In this document: piece after piece, positions 33,145 through 45,106 of the stretch
How the letters are laid out: every line of letters begins with the position of its first letter
How positions within the stretch are numbered: the first letter of the stretch is position 1
Assembly: GCA_037179335.1 (NCBI GenBank)
Contig: JAKZHN010000003.1
Span: 1,178,001 to 1,242,000, forward strand
Source: Cyclaneusma minus
Taxonomy: Eukaryota > Ascomycota > Leotiomycetes > Marthamycetales > Marthamycetaceae
Length of the DNA: 64,000 bases
Reading direction: 5' to 3'
Position numbers and translations under genes: made by a program
The notes under the pieces: generated by a model
What the model was told of the DNA's origin: nothing
Databases searched by the model: none
Seen by the model: the letters and a program-made list of their open reading frames with translations, nothing else

Positions 33145-34126
33145 TCTCGTCAACAAGGGACGACACCGACAATGACAAAACTTCGAAATGAGCAATGAAG
33201 GGTCGTCGAAGCTCAACCAACATACCGCACTATTATTGAGGGCCTATATCCTTGGCGGAACTTTGCCCGGCAAGAAGCAAGTTCCGAGGATTGAAGTGCT
33301 TGTTCGTCGAACTACGCAGCTATGACGGGTAAATGAACCACCCAGACAAAGACTGTCAACTGGTTGAGTTACAGACCTCGTCTGCTTCGACTTCGTCAAC
33401 ATCCCCAAGCCGTGGATCACTTCGCAGCCGATTGTTGTTTCCCTGGAAGAAAGCGTGATCAGAGGCGCCGCTATGCCACTTGTTCAATTCAGTCTTACTG
33501 AACAATCGATGCAAACATACGACTGATGAAACCCTGTCTATGGACACAGGTAAGGTATGTGCAGATACATGTAAGGTGAGCGGCGCGGCCGGAAGGATCA
33601 ACAGAGGCTCTCGGAACCGGCACATGCTGCATATTATACAACAAGGTATGGTCAGGGTCCGCATATGCCCACATGTTCCAGATCCCAGTATTTCCATGTT
33701 TTCCGCATTTGCCACGTGCAGAGTAAGGAGAACTTTCCTTGTACAGCTATTCTGCCTTCTATCTCCGTATTTTTCGGACGGAGTTTCATCCTGTCTCGTT
33801 TCCCCGGGCCGATCCTAGCATCGGTAGCGGCCGATTCGCCATTTTTATGGAGATAATCAGGGACAAATCCACTTGCCCCTCAAAACTGGAGTCAATGCAC
33901 ATCGAGAGCCCTGTCTACTTAGCAATTGACATCGACATTATTTGACAGACCACTTTGAACTCTGGGGCCAATAATGTTATGCCGTCTGCCGGCCAAGATA
34001 ACAAATTTTCGTTGGTATTGGCATTCGAAGGATGGTTCGAAATATATGGCTCTCCCCACCGGGGACTTCTCCTTCTTTTTTCTTTGCTTGTTTTCTAACC
34101 TCTGAAAATCCTCCTTCTGAGTCAAG
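33145..34126. other. Intergenic
   Basis: These 980 bp hold the promoter of the flavin monooxygenase. A minus-strand frame of 119 codons (33356-33715) has no recognisable domain. Confidence 0.4.
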
Positions 34127-36180
34127 ATGGCGTCAGTGAAGGTGCAAAAAGTCGATGTAGCCATCATTGGTGCAGGTCAGTCTACATCTTCGAAATCATC
34201 TCATGCAAATTACTGACAGCCGTGGTAGGATGGTTCGGTCTTGCAGCAGCAAAGCTATATCTCCGCCTGCGCCCAGATGTAAAGATTCTTATCATCGATA
34301 ATGACAGCACCGTCGGAGGCGTCTGGTCGGAAGAGAGATTATACCCCAATCTTGTGGCACAAGTGAGACTTGGAGTACGTAACTTGCTTTCTACGATCTT
34401 ACACTTCATGGAATAACACGGTTATGTGCAGTTGTTCAACTATTCAGATACTCCTATGCCACCTAACAATGGCGACCCAAATGACATCCGCGTGACTGGC
34501 GAAATGATATATGAATACCTGCAAAAGTATGCGGAAGACCACGACCTCATCAGACGCTGCCGATTCAACACCTTCGTCGAGAACGCCGAGCAGACTCCTA
34601 AAGGCTGGCGACTGACCCTGAAAGATTCCGACAATGTCATCGAAACCGGAAAGCTCCTGATAGCCACCGGGGTCGCGTCAAACCCACGCATGCCAACATT
34701 CGAAGGCGAACCATCCATTCCCATCATCCATTCTCGCGATCTAGGCACTTCCTACAAAGATATCAAGAGTGAATCTGTCGAAACCGTGGTCGTCGCAGGA
34801 GCCGCGAAGTCTGCCTACGACGCGGTGTATCTGCTTCTTAGCATGGGCAAGAAAGTGACCTGGGTGATTCGACCCGGTGGAGCTGGGCCGTTGGCTATCC
34901 TGCCTTTCAACATCCTGAATTTGCTGAATCCGATTGCGGTTGCTTCAACTCGACTCATGACACATCTCAGTCCTTCGATTCTCGCCACGGAAGGACCGCT
35001 GTACTGGCTTTTTCAACGGACGACTGTGGGACGCTGGTGCGTAGGGAGATTCTGGGACTTTATGCATTATGTGAGTGGACATCATGCAGGCTACAAAGAT
35101 GGCGACCACATCGGAATGCTGAAACCAGATATCGACCGCCAAAGGTAAAGACCCATCCCACTTTCCCCCTATCGCACTCCATTCCCATTTTCAATCTAAC
35201 AATGACAGTGTCTTCTGGGCTCATTCCGGCCTCGGCGTAGTCACCATGCCTGATTTCTGGAAGACCATGCACGGTGGTAGCCTCAACATCGTTCGGGACG
35301 AAATAAGCACCATCGAAAACAAAACCGTCTCCCTTAAATCCGGCCACACTCTCACGACCGACTACGCCGTCATGTGCACCGGCTGGGGCGATCACTTCAG
35401 CATGTTTTCCGACTCCGACCGCGCCAAAGCAGGCGTTCCATCCTACAGCAACCACGGCGATTTCTTCTACGACATCACCTCGCAACCCACCGCCGACCTC
35501 GACATCGACTGGGCCTCCGCCGAAGCATCTGCCGACGCCGAAGTCGTGCGCAAACTACCCTTCCTCTCCAAGCTCCCAACCCTCAAACATCCCGAACTGC
35601 TGGACCCGCGACGACAGAAAAAATGGCGTCTGTACAAACGTGCTATACCGCTGAATTTTGCAGCTCGGAATGATAGGAGTTTGGCAATCTTGGGACAGAT
35701 TCACACAGTCCAGACGCCGATTTTGGCAGAGGTGCAGAGCTTTTATGTTATTCTTTGGATGGAGGGATTGTTGGATATGCCGGGGGTGGAGGAGATGGCG
35801 AGGGAGGTTTGTGAGTGGAATGCGTGGACTAGGAGGAGGTATTTGAATCAGGGACAGAAGTATCCGTATGCACTTTATGACTTTTTGCCGGTGAGTACTT
35901 TCATATCTGGCCTGTTTGGCTGGGATTTTCGAGTAAGAAGGGGGGTGAGACGGGAGATGGGAAGAGGAAACTGATTGCTGATGGGAGAAACAAACAGTAT
36001 GTCGACAGTATGTTCAAGGACTTGGGGCTTTCGAGTCGGAGGAAGGGGAATTTTATTACGGAGACGCTTAGTCCGTATCATCCGCATGATTTTGAGGGGT
36101 TTGTGGAGGAGTGGTTGGCGAAGAGGGGGGAGGAGGAGAAGGTTGGGGAAGCTACGCCGTTGCTGTCACGTGAAGATTGA
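34127..36180 (+). CDS. Flavin-containing monooxygenase
   Basis: This is an FAD/NADPH monooxygenase of about 590 residues. Exons are 34127-34175, 34229-34374, 34432-35144, 35209-35890 and 35998-36180. The N-terminal Rossmann motif is GAGWFG, formed across intron 1. An FMO-like region (FEGEPSIPIIHSRD) follows TGVASNPRMP, and a second NADPH-binding fold is at VVVAGAAKSAYD. The middle region has hydrophobic segments (LAILPFNILNLLNPI) that could mediate membrane association. The C-terminus is acidic. Related fungal enzymes act on N/S nucleophiles or do Baeyer-Villiger oxidations; the substrate cannot be told here. No other biosynthetic genes are adjacent. Confidence 0.9.
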
Positions 36181-36528
36181 GGAGGCGCTGAATGTGTCCT
36201 AGGTTCCATTGGGTCGGTGGGAAGGCGCAAATGGCTTAGATGGGGGGCTAGATATAGCCTCTTGCGTGTATATCTGGTACTGATTGAAGAGGGCTTGTGT
36301 TGGTTCCCACGTGAACTCAGGCAGGTGTCACTTAGCGCCGCCAATCTCCGAAAGTCAAAAGCGGCGGGACCCTCGGACCGCTCCGCGCAATCTGAGGATC
36401 ATGTCAACAATTTCCATGTCATCCTCAACTTCACGTCCACATCCAACCTGTTCGCCAACTGTCGCAAACATCTCTACCATGCGGCTCTTCGTCGCTTCTA
36501 TATACGCCAGGAGTTGAAACTTGCTCCG
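36181..36528. other. Intergenic, PFA5-like promoter
   Basis: This 348-bp gap ends in CT-rich leader sequence upstream of the palmitoyltransferase start. Nothing else is seen. Confidence 0.4.
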
Positions 36529-37788
36529 ATGGCGGCGCAGCGTTCGCCCGAAGACCAGCGGATCCTCAACCAGCGTGGCGCAATAATCGTCCCTCCTATC
36601 CTTTTCCTCATCTATGGATATGCGACATACGTTATCATCGGCCCTCTCTGCCGTGAGTGGCCAAGAGATCGGCCTTGAAGTTGAGGATAAAGCTGACCAA
36701 ATGTAGTGGATTACCTACTCCCGAAGCGCTCCAGCGGCTACGATGTCTCCGCCGCCATCGCCATCCTCGTCCTCTACTTCATCGGCCTCGTAATGGTCGC
36801 CTGGTCGTACATGCGCATCCTCTACACGATCCGCACCAATCCCGGCTACGCTCCCCTCGGCCCAGGCGCTGAGAAGCAAAACCCCGACAACCAAGACGTC
36901 GAAATGGAGGCCGGCAGAGGCTCACCAACCTCACCAACCCGCCAATCCGTAGCAGGCGAGCCTTATTCAGAGAATGGATCTGACGCCCCCGGGACCCCAG
37001 ATTCATCTCTTGATGCGCCCGGTCTGGAGGAATTCTACACCAAAGACATGTTCGTATGTGAAGCCGACGGGCGGCCACGCTGGTGCAGCACCTGTCAAGT
37101 TTGGAAACCCGATCGCGCACATCACAACGGCTCGGCCGCCAACCGCTGCTTCAAGAAGGAAGATCACTTCTGCCCCTGGGTCGGCGGCATGGTCTGCCTC
37201 ACCAACTTCAAATTTTTCGTCCAGTTCACAACGTACGCCATGTTCCACACGGCATTTGTAGTGGGCGTCATGGCGTACTATGTGAGTCGGACAAGGGGAA
37301 AGGGCATGGATCCACAATGGGGGGTTTTGCTGGGCGTCGCATCGATATTTTGTCTTTTCGCACTTGGAATGAGCGTGACGGCGACCCATTCGACGTGCTT
37401 GGCCCTTACGGGCGTTGAACAGCTGGGACATCTGAGTAGGAAATATTTTCTGGCTGTACACGTGCCGAAGGGCGAAAATGGGATTCCGAAAATCGGAGAG
37501 AGCGAAACCGAAGTCGGGGGTGTCCAAACGCAAAGCCTTGTGACGGTCGTCTATCCCGGAGACCGGACCTTTGTGGTCCTGCAGACGCAGCCGGGGGACC
37601 GGCCGTGGGATTTGGGAAGTCCATTGGCCAACTGGAAGGAAGTCATGGGGAATAATGTGATGGATTGGCTGTTACCGCTCAAAATGAGCCCTTGTTGTAA
37701 TGAGGATGGGAGGACCTTTTTCCGATTTGGTCCTGCTATCGACCGGTTGCTGGAGAGGCATGGGTTGCCAAAAAGGGCTGCTACCTAG
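36529..37788 (+). CDS. PFA5: DHHC-family palmitoyltransferase, PFA5-like
   Basis: This is an integral membrane protein S-acyltransferase of 401 residues; exons are 36529-36652 and 36707-37788. Two hydrophobic spans (IIVPPILFLIYGYATYVI and AIAILVLYFIGLVMVAW) precede the zinc-binding Cys-rich domain. Two more follow it. The domain reads WCSTCQVWKPDRAHHN, then RCFKKEDHFCPWVGG, so the catalytic tetrad is DHFC. DHFC and the WVGG context are typical of PFA5. The position after HH, normally the zinc-ligand Cys, is Asn here. Between helix 2 and the Cys-rich domain there is a Ser/Pro-rich cytosolic loop. Confidence 0.88.
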
Positions 37789-38885
37789 TAAGAATATACT
37801 TATTCTCGGACATTTCGAATATTCTTGGTCCTTTGAAATATTCCTGGTTATTGCAAGTATTCTCAGTTATCGGGAATATCCCTAGTTATTTGGAATCATC
37901 CTGATCATTCCGAATATTCTTGGTTATCGAGGATATCTCTAGTCACTGGAATATTCTCAATCATTGGGGATGGTGATACTCCTGGGACCTTGCATGCTAG
38001 GACTGAATAGATGCCTAGGTATTTTCATCGCAACATATCCTTGACCCTCGCTCAATCCTTGCCATCTTGCTCTCACTGTGGACGGCGAGCAAATGAAGTG
38101 CCGTATACCGGCGAGAAGCGGTTTGCTATGCTATCTTCAAGTCACATCATCAGTAAAATCGCTTGGTGTGAGCTAACAAGTTAATATACAGACAGCAATT
38201 CATGCTCGCCCAGTGATCCAACATCTCACTCTCGATCAGGCAACGAACAGAACCCAGAAACCAAAGGCATTCACGGCGCCTCGTCATTGCATAGACGGAA
38301 GAATATGTGCAAACTCTTTGGATGGATTGTACCCCCTTTTCCGATGAGAACTGTACGTATACCTAGTTCGCAATCAGGTAGCTAGTGTCGAGAGGCATGG
38401 CCGCATGAACCCGAAGTCAAAGAAAACTATCCCACTGATTAGGATCACTATACCTTGCTCTAAGTGAGGTGAGCCGGCATCTCTGCGAACACACGGCATG
38501 AGCATCATTAACACAAATCAAGTCACCAAGCAATAAAGCAACGCAAAACATCCAATTCATGAAGGTTGATATCATACTGGTAATTCATTCTGTCGTCTTT
38601 CGTCTGTACTCATATGTACGACTTTTCTACTAATGCAATAGTGTGCATGCAATCTGTATCGGCGCCCGGCATAACAATGCAAAGTAAGAAAATAATCCCG
38701 CGCAACCCAGGGTGACCCTCACTCCTGCCCCTTCATGCAATCTGTATAAAAGCCGTGGAGACTCGGCAAGCAGCGAGTTGTATCAACCCAATCCCAACCC
38801 AACAATCGCTAAAAACGCCTTCAGAAAGTTCATAGGCTCGTAGGTAAAAAATATAAAAGGAGCAATTATGTACTCATGAGGCGCT
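37789..38885. other. Intergenic, convergent 3' ends with minisatellite
   Basis: These 1.1 kb lie between the PFA5-like gene and the aspartic protease. They start with the 19-bp minisatellite array (separate entry). The remainder is AT-richer DNA without a supported gene. Confidence 0.5.
37808..37965 (+). repeat. 19-bp degenerate minisatellite, about eight copies
   Basis: Tandem units of 18-19 nt follow the pattern GAATATTC(C/T)TGGTTATTxG. Examples start GAATATTCTTGG, GAATATCCCTAG, GAATCATCCTGA and GAATATTCTCAA. Divergence among copies indicates age. The array begins about 20 bp after the PFA5-like stop codon. Confidence 0.8.
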
Positions 38886-40451
38886 TCACAACAGAATCAT
38901 AGAGGCGCCAAGCAATGTACAGAAGGTGGTGAAAGCAGCAACACCGGCAAAGCTGCCATCGAAAAGCGCAGGCGACAAGCGTATTGCGGCAGCAGTCGAG
39001 GTGGCCGTGGCGGTACCAGACTTTCCGACTCCAATGGGTTTCGTAGCAGTCGCGCTCACAGTCACGCCGGTCGCCACACCAGAAACACCGGGAATACCTG
39101 ACGCCGAGGCCTGAATCTCGACGATGTTGGTTTCGGTAGAGTTGAAGTTTGTCTGAGCGAGCGCAACCTGGTTGTCATCGATGTCATAGACAACATAGGC
39201 AGATCGCAAAAAGGTGTCGCCGAGGAGGTAGACTCCATCGCTGCCAGCATTCATGATTCCGAAAGCGCAAGTGTTCGCGAAGGGGAGGCTTTGTCTAGCA
39301 GTAACACCCTCGTCGAAGAGGCCGGTGAGGGGGAAAATGAGCTCGTCCATCGCCACTTTGATGACTGGGCCGCCAGTGCCGCCGAATCCGTAGTTCAATG
39401 TGGCGTCGGGGTTGTTAGTGAGGTAGTCGCAGTCGATGAAGACACTTCCGAGTGTACTGCTCAAATCGACAGCGCCGACTATACCGAAAACTTTGTTGGC
39501 GATTCGTGTGGGTAGGTAGCTCAGGGTGGTACCGCTGTCGAGAACGACAGGCTGAGCGAAGTTCGAACCAGTCACGTCGGTGGTGTTTCCTTGCTGGCCA
39601 GTGATGGAGAGGGAACTCCAGGCGACGGTGAAGGAAGAGATGGTACCGCTCTGAGCGTCTGCCTCAAGTGGGAGCGTGATGAGGTCGCCTTGGTATTTGT
39701 CGGTATCGATACCACCAAAGAGAATAGTGCCACTACTGTCTGCAAGATCGTCGAGGTACAGACTGTAGGCTTTCTTGTTGATCAAGCTCTGGTTGACCAT
39801 TTGATCGATGACGCTTGGGTAGATGGTGCGAGATGCCTCGTTCACGTCGTAGCCAACGCCCATGATTCCTACATTGACAGTAGTGTTGAGACCCACGCCC
39901 ATCTGCAGATCCGTGATGGTCTTTCCAGCGATACCGAAAGTGTCGGTTATGTAGTCTCCGGCTGCACCAGTACCATCGGCATATTGGATGTCAAAGTCGT
40001 TGTTGACCAACTCGTAGGTAGAGGATGAGGAGGTGTCAACTATTGAAGCGCCTGTCAGCTACGGTCCCGACAGAATATGATGAGGACATGGTCTTCGCCA
40101 CTTACAAGTTCCTCCAGTGCAACCACCATACTTCTCCTCAGCTTGCTCGTCGGAGCAGAGATTGGCATCACTTCCCAAAAACCATACATCACTGCTTCCT
40201 GTGTCCAGAACCAGCGAGATTTGCTGGGCTGGAGTGCCAACAGTGACATCGGCCATGTAACTACCGCCGGTGAAATTGTTTATAATAGTTTCGGAGAAAG
40301 ATCCAGCAGCTCGCGGCACAAAACCTCGACGAGTCAATTGAGCGGCGGATGGAGCATTCTTGTGGATCTTCATAGGCACGACCTTGGCAGCTAGAGCTTG
40401 AGAGCTCAAGGCCGAGGCCGTAAGCATGGACAAAGCGAGCGTCGACTTCAT
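38886..40451 (-). CDS. Pepsin-type aspartic protease, probably GPI-anchored (yapsin-like)
   Basis: The product has 499 residues from exons 40451-40106 and 40039-38886. It has a signal peptide (MKSTLALSMLTASALSSQALA). A propeptide with RR near residues 41-42 may be a processing site. The two catalytic motifs are DTGSS (D83) and DSGTT (D283). Conserved features include YADGT, the flap region and GDTFLRSAYVVYD. The C-terminal 90 residues are Ser/Thr/Ala-rich and end in a hydrophobic tail (FTTFCTLLGASMILL) typical of GPI-attached fungal proteases. It is predicted to act at the cell surface. Confidence 0.93.
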
Positions 40452-41750
40452 GATGGCGGGTTGTGAAGCGAAGGTTTGGATTGCGGGATGGCAGTAGTGG
40501 AGCAAGGACAGTTAAGCTTATTCGGTCGAGGTCCCGCGATGAAGGACGGTTATGGATAATAATGTGGATGTAGATTGTGGAGGATGCGAGACAAGGGGGG
40601 ACGGCCAGACACAGGTCGATCAGCAAGGCCGCGTCAGAGGTGGCGCCAAACAAAGGGACGGGGCAGCTATTGACGGGCGCTTGAGGCTGTATTGCTCGGG
40701 ACTGCGGGCGACCTTTGTGTTGGAAAGGGCGAACTGAGTGTGGTAAGAGAAGGTGGTGGAAGACAGGAGGCGACGGGCGTTCTTGTAGTGATCAGCGCAC
40801 TCATCGTCCATTGGGCGTGGTGATGCTTCTTTCCAGCGCTGACATTCGAGCTGAGGTTCGAGTGCACACGAGTGACCAGACCGGCGTTGGTGGCCGGAGT
40901 GGCACTCGTCAACAATTTACACAAACAGCAGCCGCTGATCTCTGACTTCATCTCAGCGGAAAGGCGGCTAGCTCAGAGCCCAAGCCGGGACTGCCCTGGG
41001 GGCTGGGCCTTCCATGATTTGCAGCAGAGGCATTTGAGGCGCCTCGAGCCAGAGAAAGGGCGAAAGTTTGGCGGGCGGAAGGCTTGAGCCACCGAGAGCG
41101 AGCGAAAGAGCGAGACAGCAAGCTGGGAAAAGAAGTGCCAAGCGACAGACAAGCCGTGATCCGCCCCCAGGATCTGCCAGAGTTCCACACATCCTCGCAG
41201 CCAAGCCGTCAACTGGACACGCTTGGGGTTGGCCATGGGATGAAACGTTCAATGTTGTTACTTTTTGCCGCCCACCATCCGATGCCAATTGCCTGTCGAC
41301 CAACTGTGCCACCCGGTACCTGAAATCCGCCTGAAAGTCGCGTGTCAAAGCAAACCCGCGGCTTTCTGGAATTCGAAATTCAACCTGATGAATAATGCAG
41401 TTGCCCGTTGTAGCTATATAAATAGGTGCCCCCTGTTTCAATATGTTTGTACGGGTGGGATCCACCGGCGCACAGCCACACTTCAAGCCTCAAATCTAAT
41501 CTTGCAATGGAGGACATGAACTTGAACCCAATCTTGGGGCACGCAAATTGAGATCTGTCATACAAACTTTCCTACTCTTTTACTACAATCATTGCCTATT
41601 GTACGAAACCCGTCGATTCTCGAGGACCCGAGTAGGAGTACAGTTTCTTGATGAGGAGTTGGTCATGTGCTGATATACCTACCTAGGTAACATACCAAAC
41701 CTCCTCACGGGAGGCCCGTATACCTGTTCGCCCGTCTGTCAATCCCCTGA
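40452..41750. other. Intergenic
   Basis: These 1.3 kb contain the protease promoter and the 3' flank of the LanC-like gene. A minus-strand frame of 172 codons (40968-41486) lacks domain features and is not called. Confidence 0.4.
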
Positions 41751-42917
41751 TCAGATATCGTTATACGCAATGTATTCCCCACCATCCCTCTCCCTCGCCA
41801 TCCACCCCCAAGCTCGTCCCGGCACGCTCCCAAAACCCAACGCGTACCTAGCCCCGTAATCCGCAGCCTCCCACCATCCCTCACTCTTCCCCTTCTCCAT
41901 CATATCTTTCGTCCCAAACGCCAAGAAATGATCCCGCTTCTCTCCCGGCGGAAAGGCGAACGCATTCCCCGTGACGCCATGACACAGATTCGGCTCTTTC
42001 TTCAACAGCCCCCTCTCCCAGACCAAGGCCCTTGCCCTTTCAATCGCTTGATCGATCCTCTCCTGGGTTTTGGGACTGAAAGCAAAGTATGGACGAATGG
42101 AATGCAACGAGATAACCACACCGGGAGCGCCGTGACAGAACTGCACTAAGCCTACACGATGTTGTTCATTTGCAGAATTGTACCCATACGGCCAATTCCC
42201 CTCCCCGTCCTGCAGATCCAGCAACCGATTGAGCTTTTCCTCAAGCTGGGGAGCTCTCGAGGGATCGGTGAGGATAATTTGCGTCAAAATTCCGATGTCG
42301 CCGTGTCCGACCCCTACAAGTCTTTTGCCATTGACCCATGTAGGATCAGAGATCCTCGACATGCGCCAGACCCAGTCGGGACCGTTAGAAATCATGCAGT
42401 CGATTAGAGACTTGATGGCGGGATCGATCAGGGGGGCAGAGGATGGAACCCAGTGGCGGACTAGGCGGAGACAGTAGAGAAAGCCACTGCGACCGTAGCA
42501 CCACTCGTCGGAACCGCGTGTGCTGATGATTTGGGGAAGGTGAGAAAGGAGCTCGTGAACGTAGGAGAAGTCTTGGGTGTGGGCTGCGGAGACGGCGAGG
42601 AAGCTGGGGGTTTCGTTGATGATGCCGCAGTGTTCATCGGTGACGTTGGAAGGTAGCCGTGTGCCGGATAGGTAAGCGGTCACCCAGTCCGGAGGGGACT
42701 TGCCGGAGATGGTGAGGGTCGGGTGGGTGAGTGTGAGGTGAAGAAACAGGTAGGCGATGCCTGTTGGACCCAGGTAGAGGCCGGTTTCGTCTTTGGTGTA
42801 GGCGGACTGTGGGGGGTAGTAGGTCACTATGTCTTCGAGGCATTCTTGGAGATGCAATTGAGGGCTGGAGACACTGAGGAGAGATTCCCGGTCGTTAGGA
42901 AGAAAGCGTTCGGCCAT
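41751..42917 (-). CDS. LanC-like protein
   Basis: This single-exon gene encodes 388 residues and matches the LanC/LANCL fold (alpha/alpha toroid). The N-terminal half has GLYLGPTGIAYLFL and WCYGRSGFLY. Then come GVGHGDIGI (residues 202-210), QFCHGAPGVV (C261, H262) and NLCHGVTGNAF (C312, H313). C261, C312 and H313 correspond to the zinc ligands that activate a thiol. In bacteria LanC forms lanthionine in peptides. In animals LANCL enzymes add glutathione to dehydroamino acids in damaged proteins, which is the likelier role here. No lantibiotic-type dehydratase is nearby. The gene is divergent from the RRT8-like gene. Confidence 0.9.
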   Translation of the reverse strand: MAERFLPNDRESLLSVSSPQLHLQECLEDIVTYYPPQSAYTKDETGLYLGPTGIAYLFLHLTLTHPTLTISGKSPPDWVTAYLSGTRLPSNVTDEHCGIINETPSFLAVSAAHTQDFSYVHELLSHLPQIISTRGSDEWCYGRSGFLYCLRLVRHWVPSSAPLIDPAIKSLIDCMISNGPDWVWRMSRISDPTWVNGKRLVGVGHGDIGILTQIILTDPSRAPQLEEKLNRLLDLQDGEGNWPYGYNSANEQHRVGLVQFCHGAPGVVISLHSIRPYFAFSPKTQERIDQAIERARALVWERGLLKKEPNLCHGVTGNAFAFPPGEKRDHFLAFGTKDMMEKGKSEGWWEAADYGARYALGFGSVPGRAWGWMARERDGGEYIAYNDI

Positions 42918-43613
42918 CTTGGGCTATGAATGGGAGACAGGAAATTGTAGAGTGGGTGGAACGCAAAGATGGAACACAGAGAGAGCTGAGAGCTCTTATA
43001 GGAAATCCCTCATTCCGGAGGCTCACCGCTTGCACAAGCAATATAATAGATAAGAAACAAGGCTGTGTTGTAACGAAGGAGTCCCCTTACTGGCTCGCTC
43101 GTACATGTATGAAGTGAGAGAGCATACGATCCGCCATGTGGAGAATGGAGAGGACAACAAGAGTAGATACCTAGCCAGCAGTGTCGATAGGCAATAGTGG
43201 CCTTTGCAACGTAAAGGCTGAACTGAACGTAAAGGCTGTTGCCTGGCGTTTATCGTGTGGCGGCGCTCACGTCGAAGCGGGGGACTCGTCGAACTTTCCG
43301 GGAATAAAAACGAACACTCCGCCTGGGACTCGTCGAACTTTTCAATTAGATTGGGAGGTTCGGGGGCAGCCGTCGCACGGGCCACGTTCTTTCAAGCTTC
43401 CCTGATGACGACATGGGAGCTTGGGCAAGCTGATTGCCAAAATGCCATCCTTGTTTGCCCAGCAACCACAATCCCATTCTCTGACAAGCGAAGTCAATTC
43501 GAGAGCCTTACATCACTGAAGACTTTCTACATCGCGCCCGGTGTTTCCCTCAACACCACGCGTAGGAAGAACTTCAGCTCAACTTCGAACTTTCGCCTCT
43601 CCCTAACTCAGCC
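42918..43613. promoter_or_regulatory. Divergent promoter with two direct-repeat pairs
   Basis: These 696 bp separate the LanC-like and RRT8-like starts. AACGTAAAGGCTG occurs twice (43208-43220 and 43226-43238, 18 bp apart). GGGACTCGTCGAACTTT occurs twice (43281-43297 and 43325-43341, 44 bp apart). Such perfect pairs in a bidirectional promoter suggest binding sites for a dimeric regulator, by inference only. Confidence 0.55.
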
Positions 43614-45106
43614 ATGACTTCGTCTGCTGGTCACTCTGCTGCTGAAAAGGCCAAGGAGGTCGCGTACGTCAACAATTCCCCTTCCCAGAAGACTTGATGC
43701 TGAACTACCCAAAGCCGTGAGGATTTCAACCAGGCCAGAGATGTCGCCACCATGGCTGTCAAGTCGGGTGCCTACCTCTATCCCATCAAGGTGACTGGAC
43801 CTCGAATCAGACCGAGTCGTAGCAGAGCTAACACCTTTTCTGCCCAGGGCATAGTCTACTTCGTCACCCACAAAGCGTTGTGGAAGCCTCTGATGTCGAA
43901 GATTGTGCCGACAATGACTCTTAGCGTCGCCGTGGTAGCTTTCATGTTCGCCGTCGTGTATGTGCCGCAAGCCATCGTCCTAGCTTTCGTCAACGGGCCT
44001 CTTTCTGCCCTCACCTCTGTGCTCCTGACCCTCAGCGAGAGCTCCACCATTGTCACCATTCTCTCCAAGAACTTCCTGATTGCCGATGCTCTGGTGGACA
44101 CTTTCGACGGAACCTTGGTTGCTCAGAACCAGACTGGCATTGTCTCGGAAGGCCGCCAACTCAAGTCTGGCAGTGATCCCATCTCCAAGGTATGGTGGTA
44201 CCCTTGAGAGGTCCTTGCTTGTAACGACACTGACGCCATCTGTAGCTCGGAAAGATGATCAAGACTCCCTTCTCAAAGTTTACCCCCAAGGCTCTGATCA
44301 GGTAGGAAAGAAGAAGGCCCGGCGTAGAAACTGTATACTGACAGACCTCAGATATGTCATGTATCTACCCCTCAACTTTATTCCGGGTATGATATTTCTC
44401 CGCTAATATATGGTCCAATTAATCACTAACGGACTGCAGTTGTGGGAACCGTGATTTTTGTCTTGGCACAAGGTAATGTGGTTTGCTCCTGCGCCTTGCA
44501 GTGTTACTAAAAGCGGATGTTCAGGTCGGACCCGTGGATACACAGCACACACTCGGGTGAGTTAGGCAAACGGCATACCCCAGGTCTACAGACGATCTTT
44601 CTTTACTAACTGTGTTTAATTTAGTACTTTCAATTGAAGAAGTGGTCGAAGACCCAGAAGGATGAATATGTCCAGGAAAACATCGGCCCTTACACATCGT
44701 ATGTTGTCCACGTGTGATGTTACGTCCCTTTCAAGGCCCCGAAAAACTTGATTTTCGAGGAGCACTTTATTCCAGCAGCAATGCTTGATTGAAGCAACCC
44801 ATAGCTCCAATCGGATTTCGAGATCCCACGCGCAGCTCCTCGCTACAGATCAGCAGTGCAATGCATTTTGCTAACGGGGACAACAGGTTTGGAACCATTG
44901 CCACTCTCCTCGAACTGGTTCCAGTCGCCTCCATCTTCTTTTCGTTCACCAACCAAGGTAAGCCGCTACACAAGTATGCCCTTGATTCAGACTCTGATTT
45001 GCACATTGTAGTTGGTGCGGCACTGTGGGCTGCCGATATTGAACGTCAGAATAGCGCATCCACTACCGCACCTGGCCTGCGCGAAACGGCTAAGAAGGCG
45101 GATTAG
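43614..45106 (+). CDS. RRT8/EI24-like multi-span membrane protein (10 exons)
   Basis: The product has 287 residues from exons 43614-43663, 43715-43790, 43848-44189, 44246-44301, 44352-44386, 44440-44472, 44525-44556, 44625-44698, 44887-44957 and 45012-45106. All junctions keep frame. The pattern fits the fungal family related to yeast Rrt8/Lds1/Lds2 and animal EI24. Hydrophobic spans occur at VAVVAFMFAVVYVPQAIVLA, YLPLNFIPVVGTVIFVLAQ and TIATLLELVPVASIFFSF. GRTRGYTAHTRYFQLKKW and the terminal VGAALWAADIE are family-like. Yeast relatives localise to lipid droplets and the outer spore wall; localisation here is inferred. Ten exons is the most fragmented gene in the window, with several exons of only 32-56 nt. 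Confidence 0.85.

Noticed and set aside
41751..42917. Lantibiotic biosynthesis cluster
   Set aside because: No LanB/LanM dehydratase, transporter or leader-peptide gene lies near; eukaryotic LANCL-like function is simpler.
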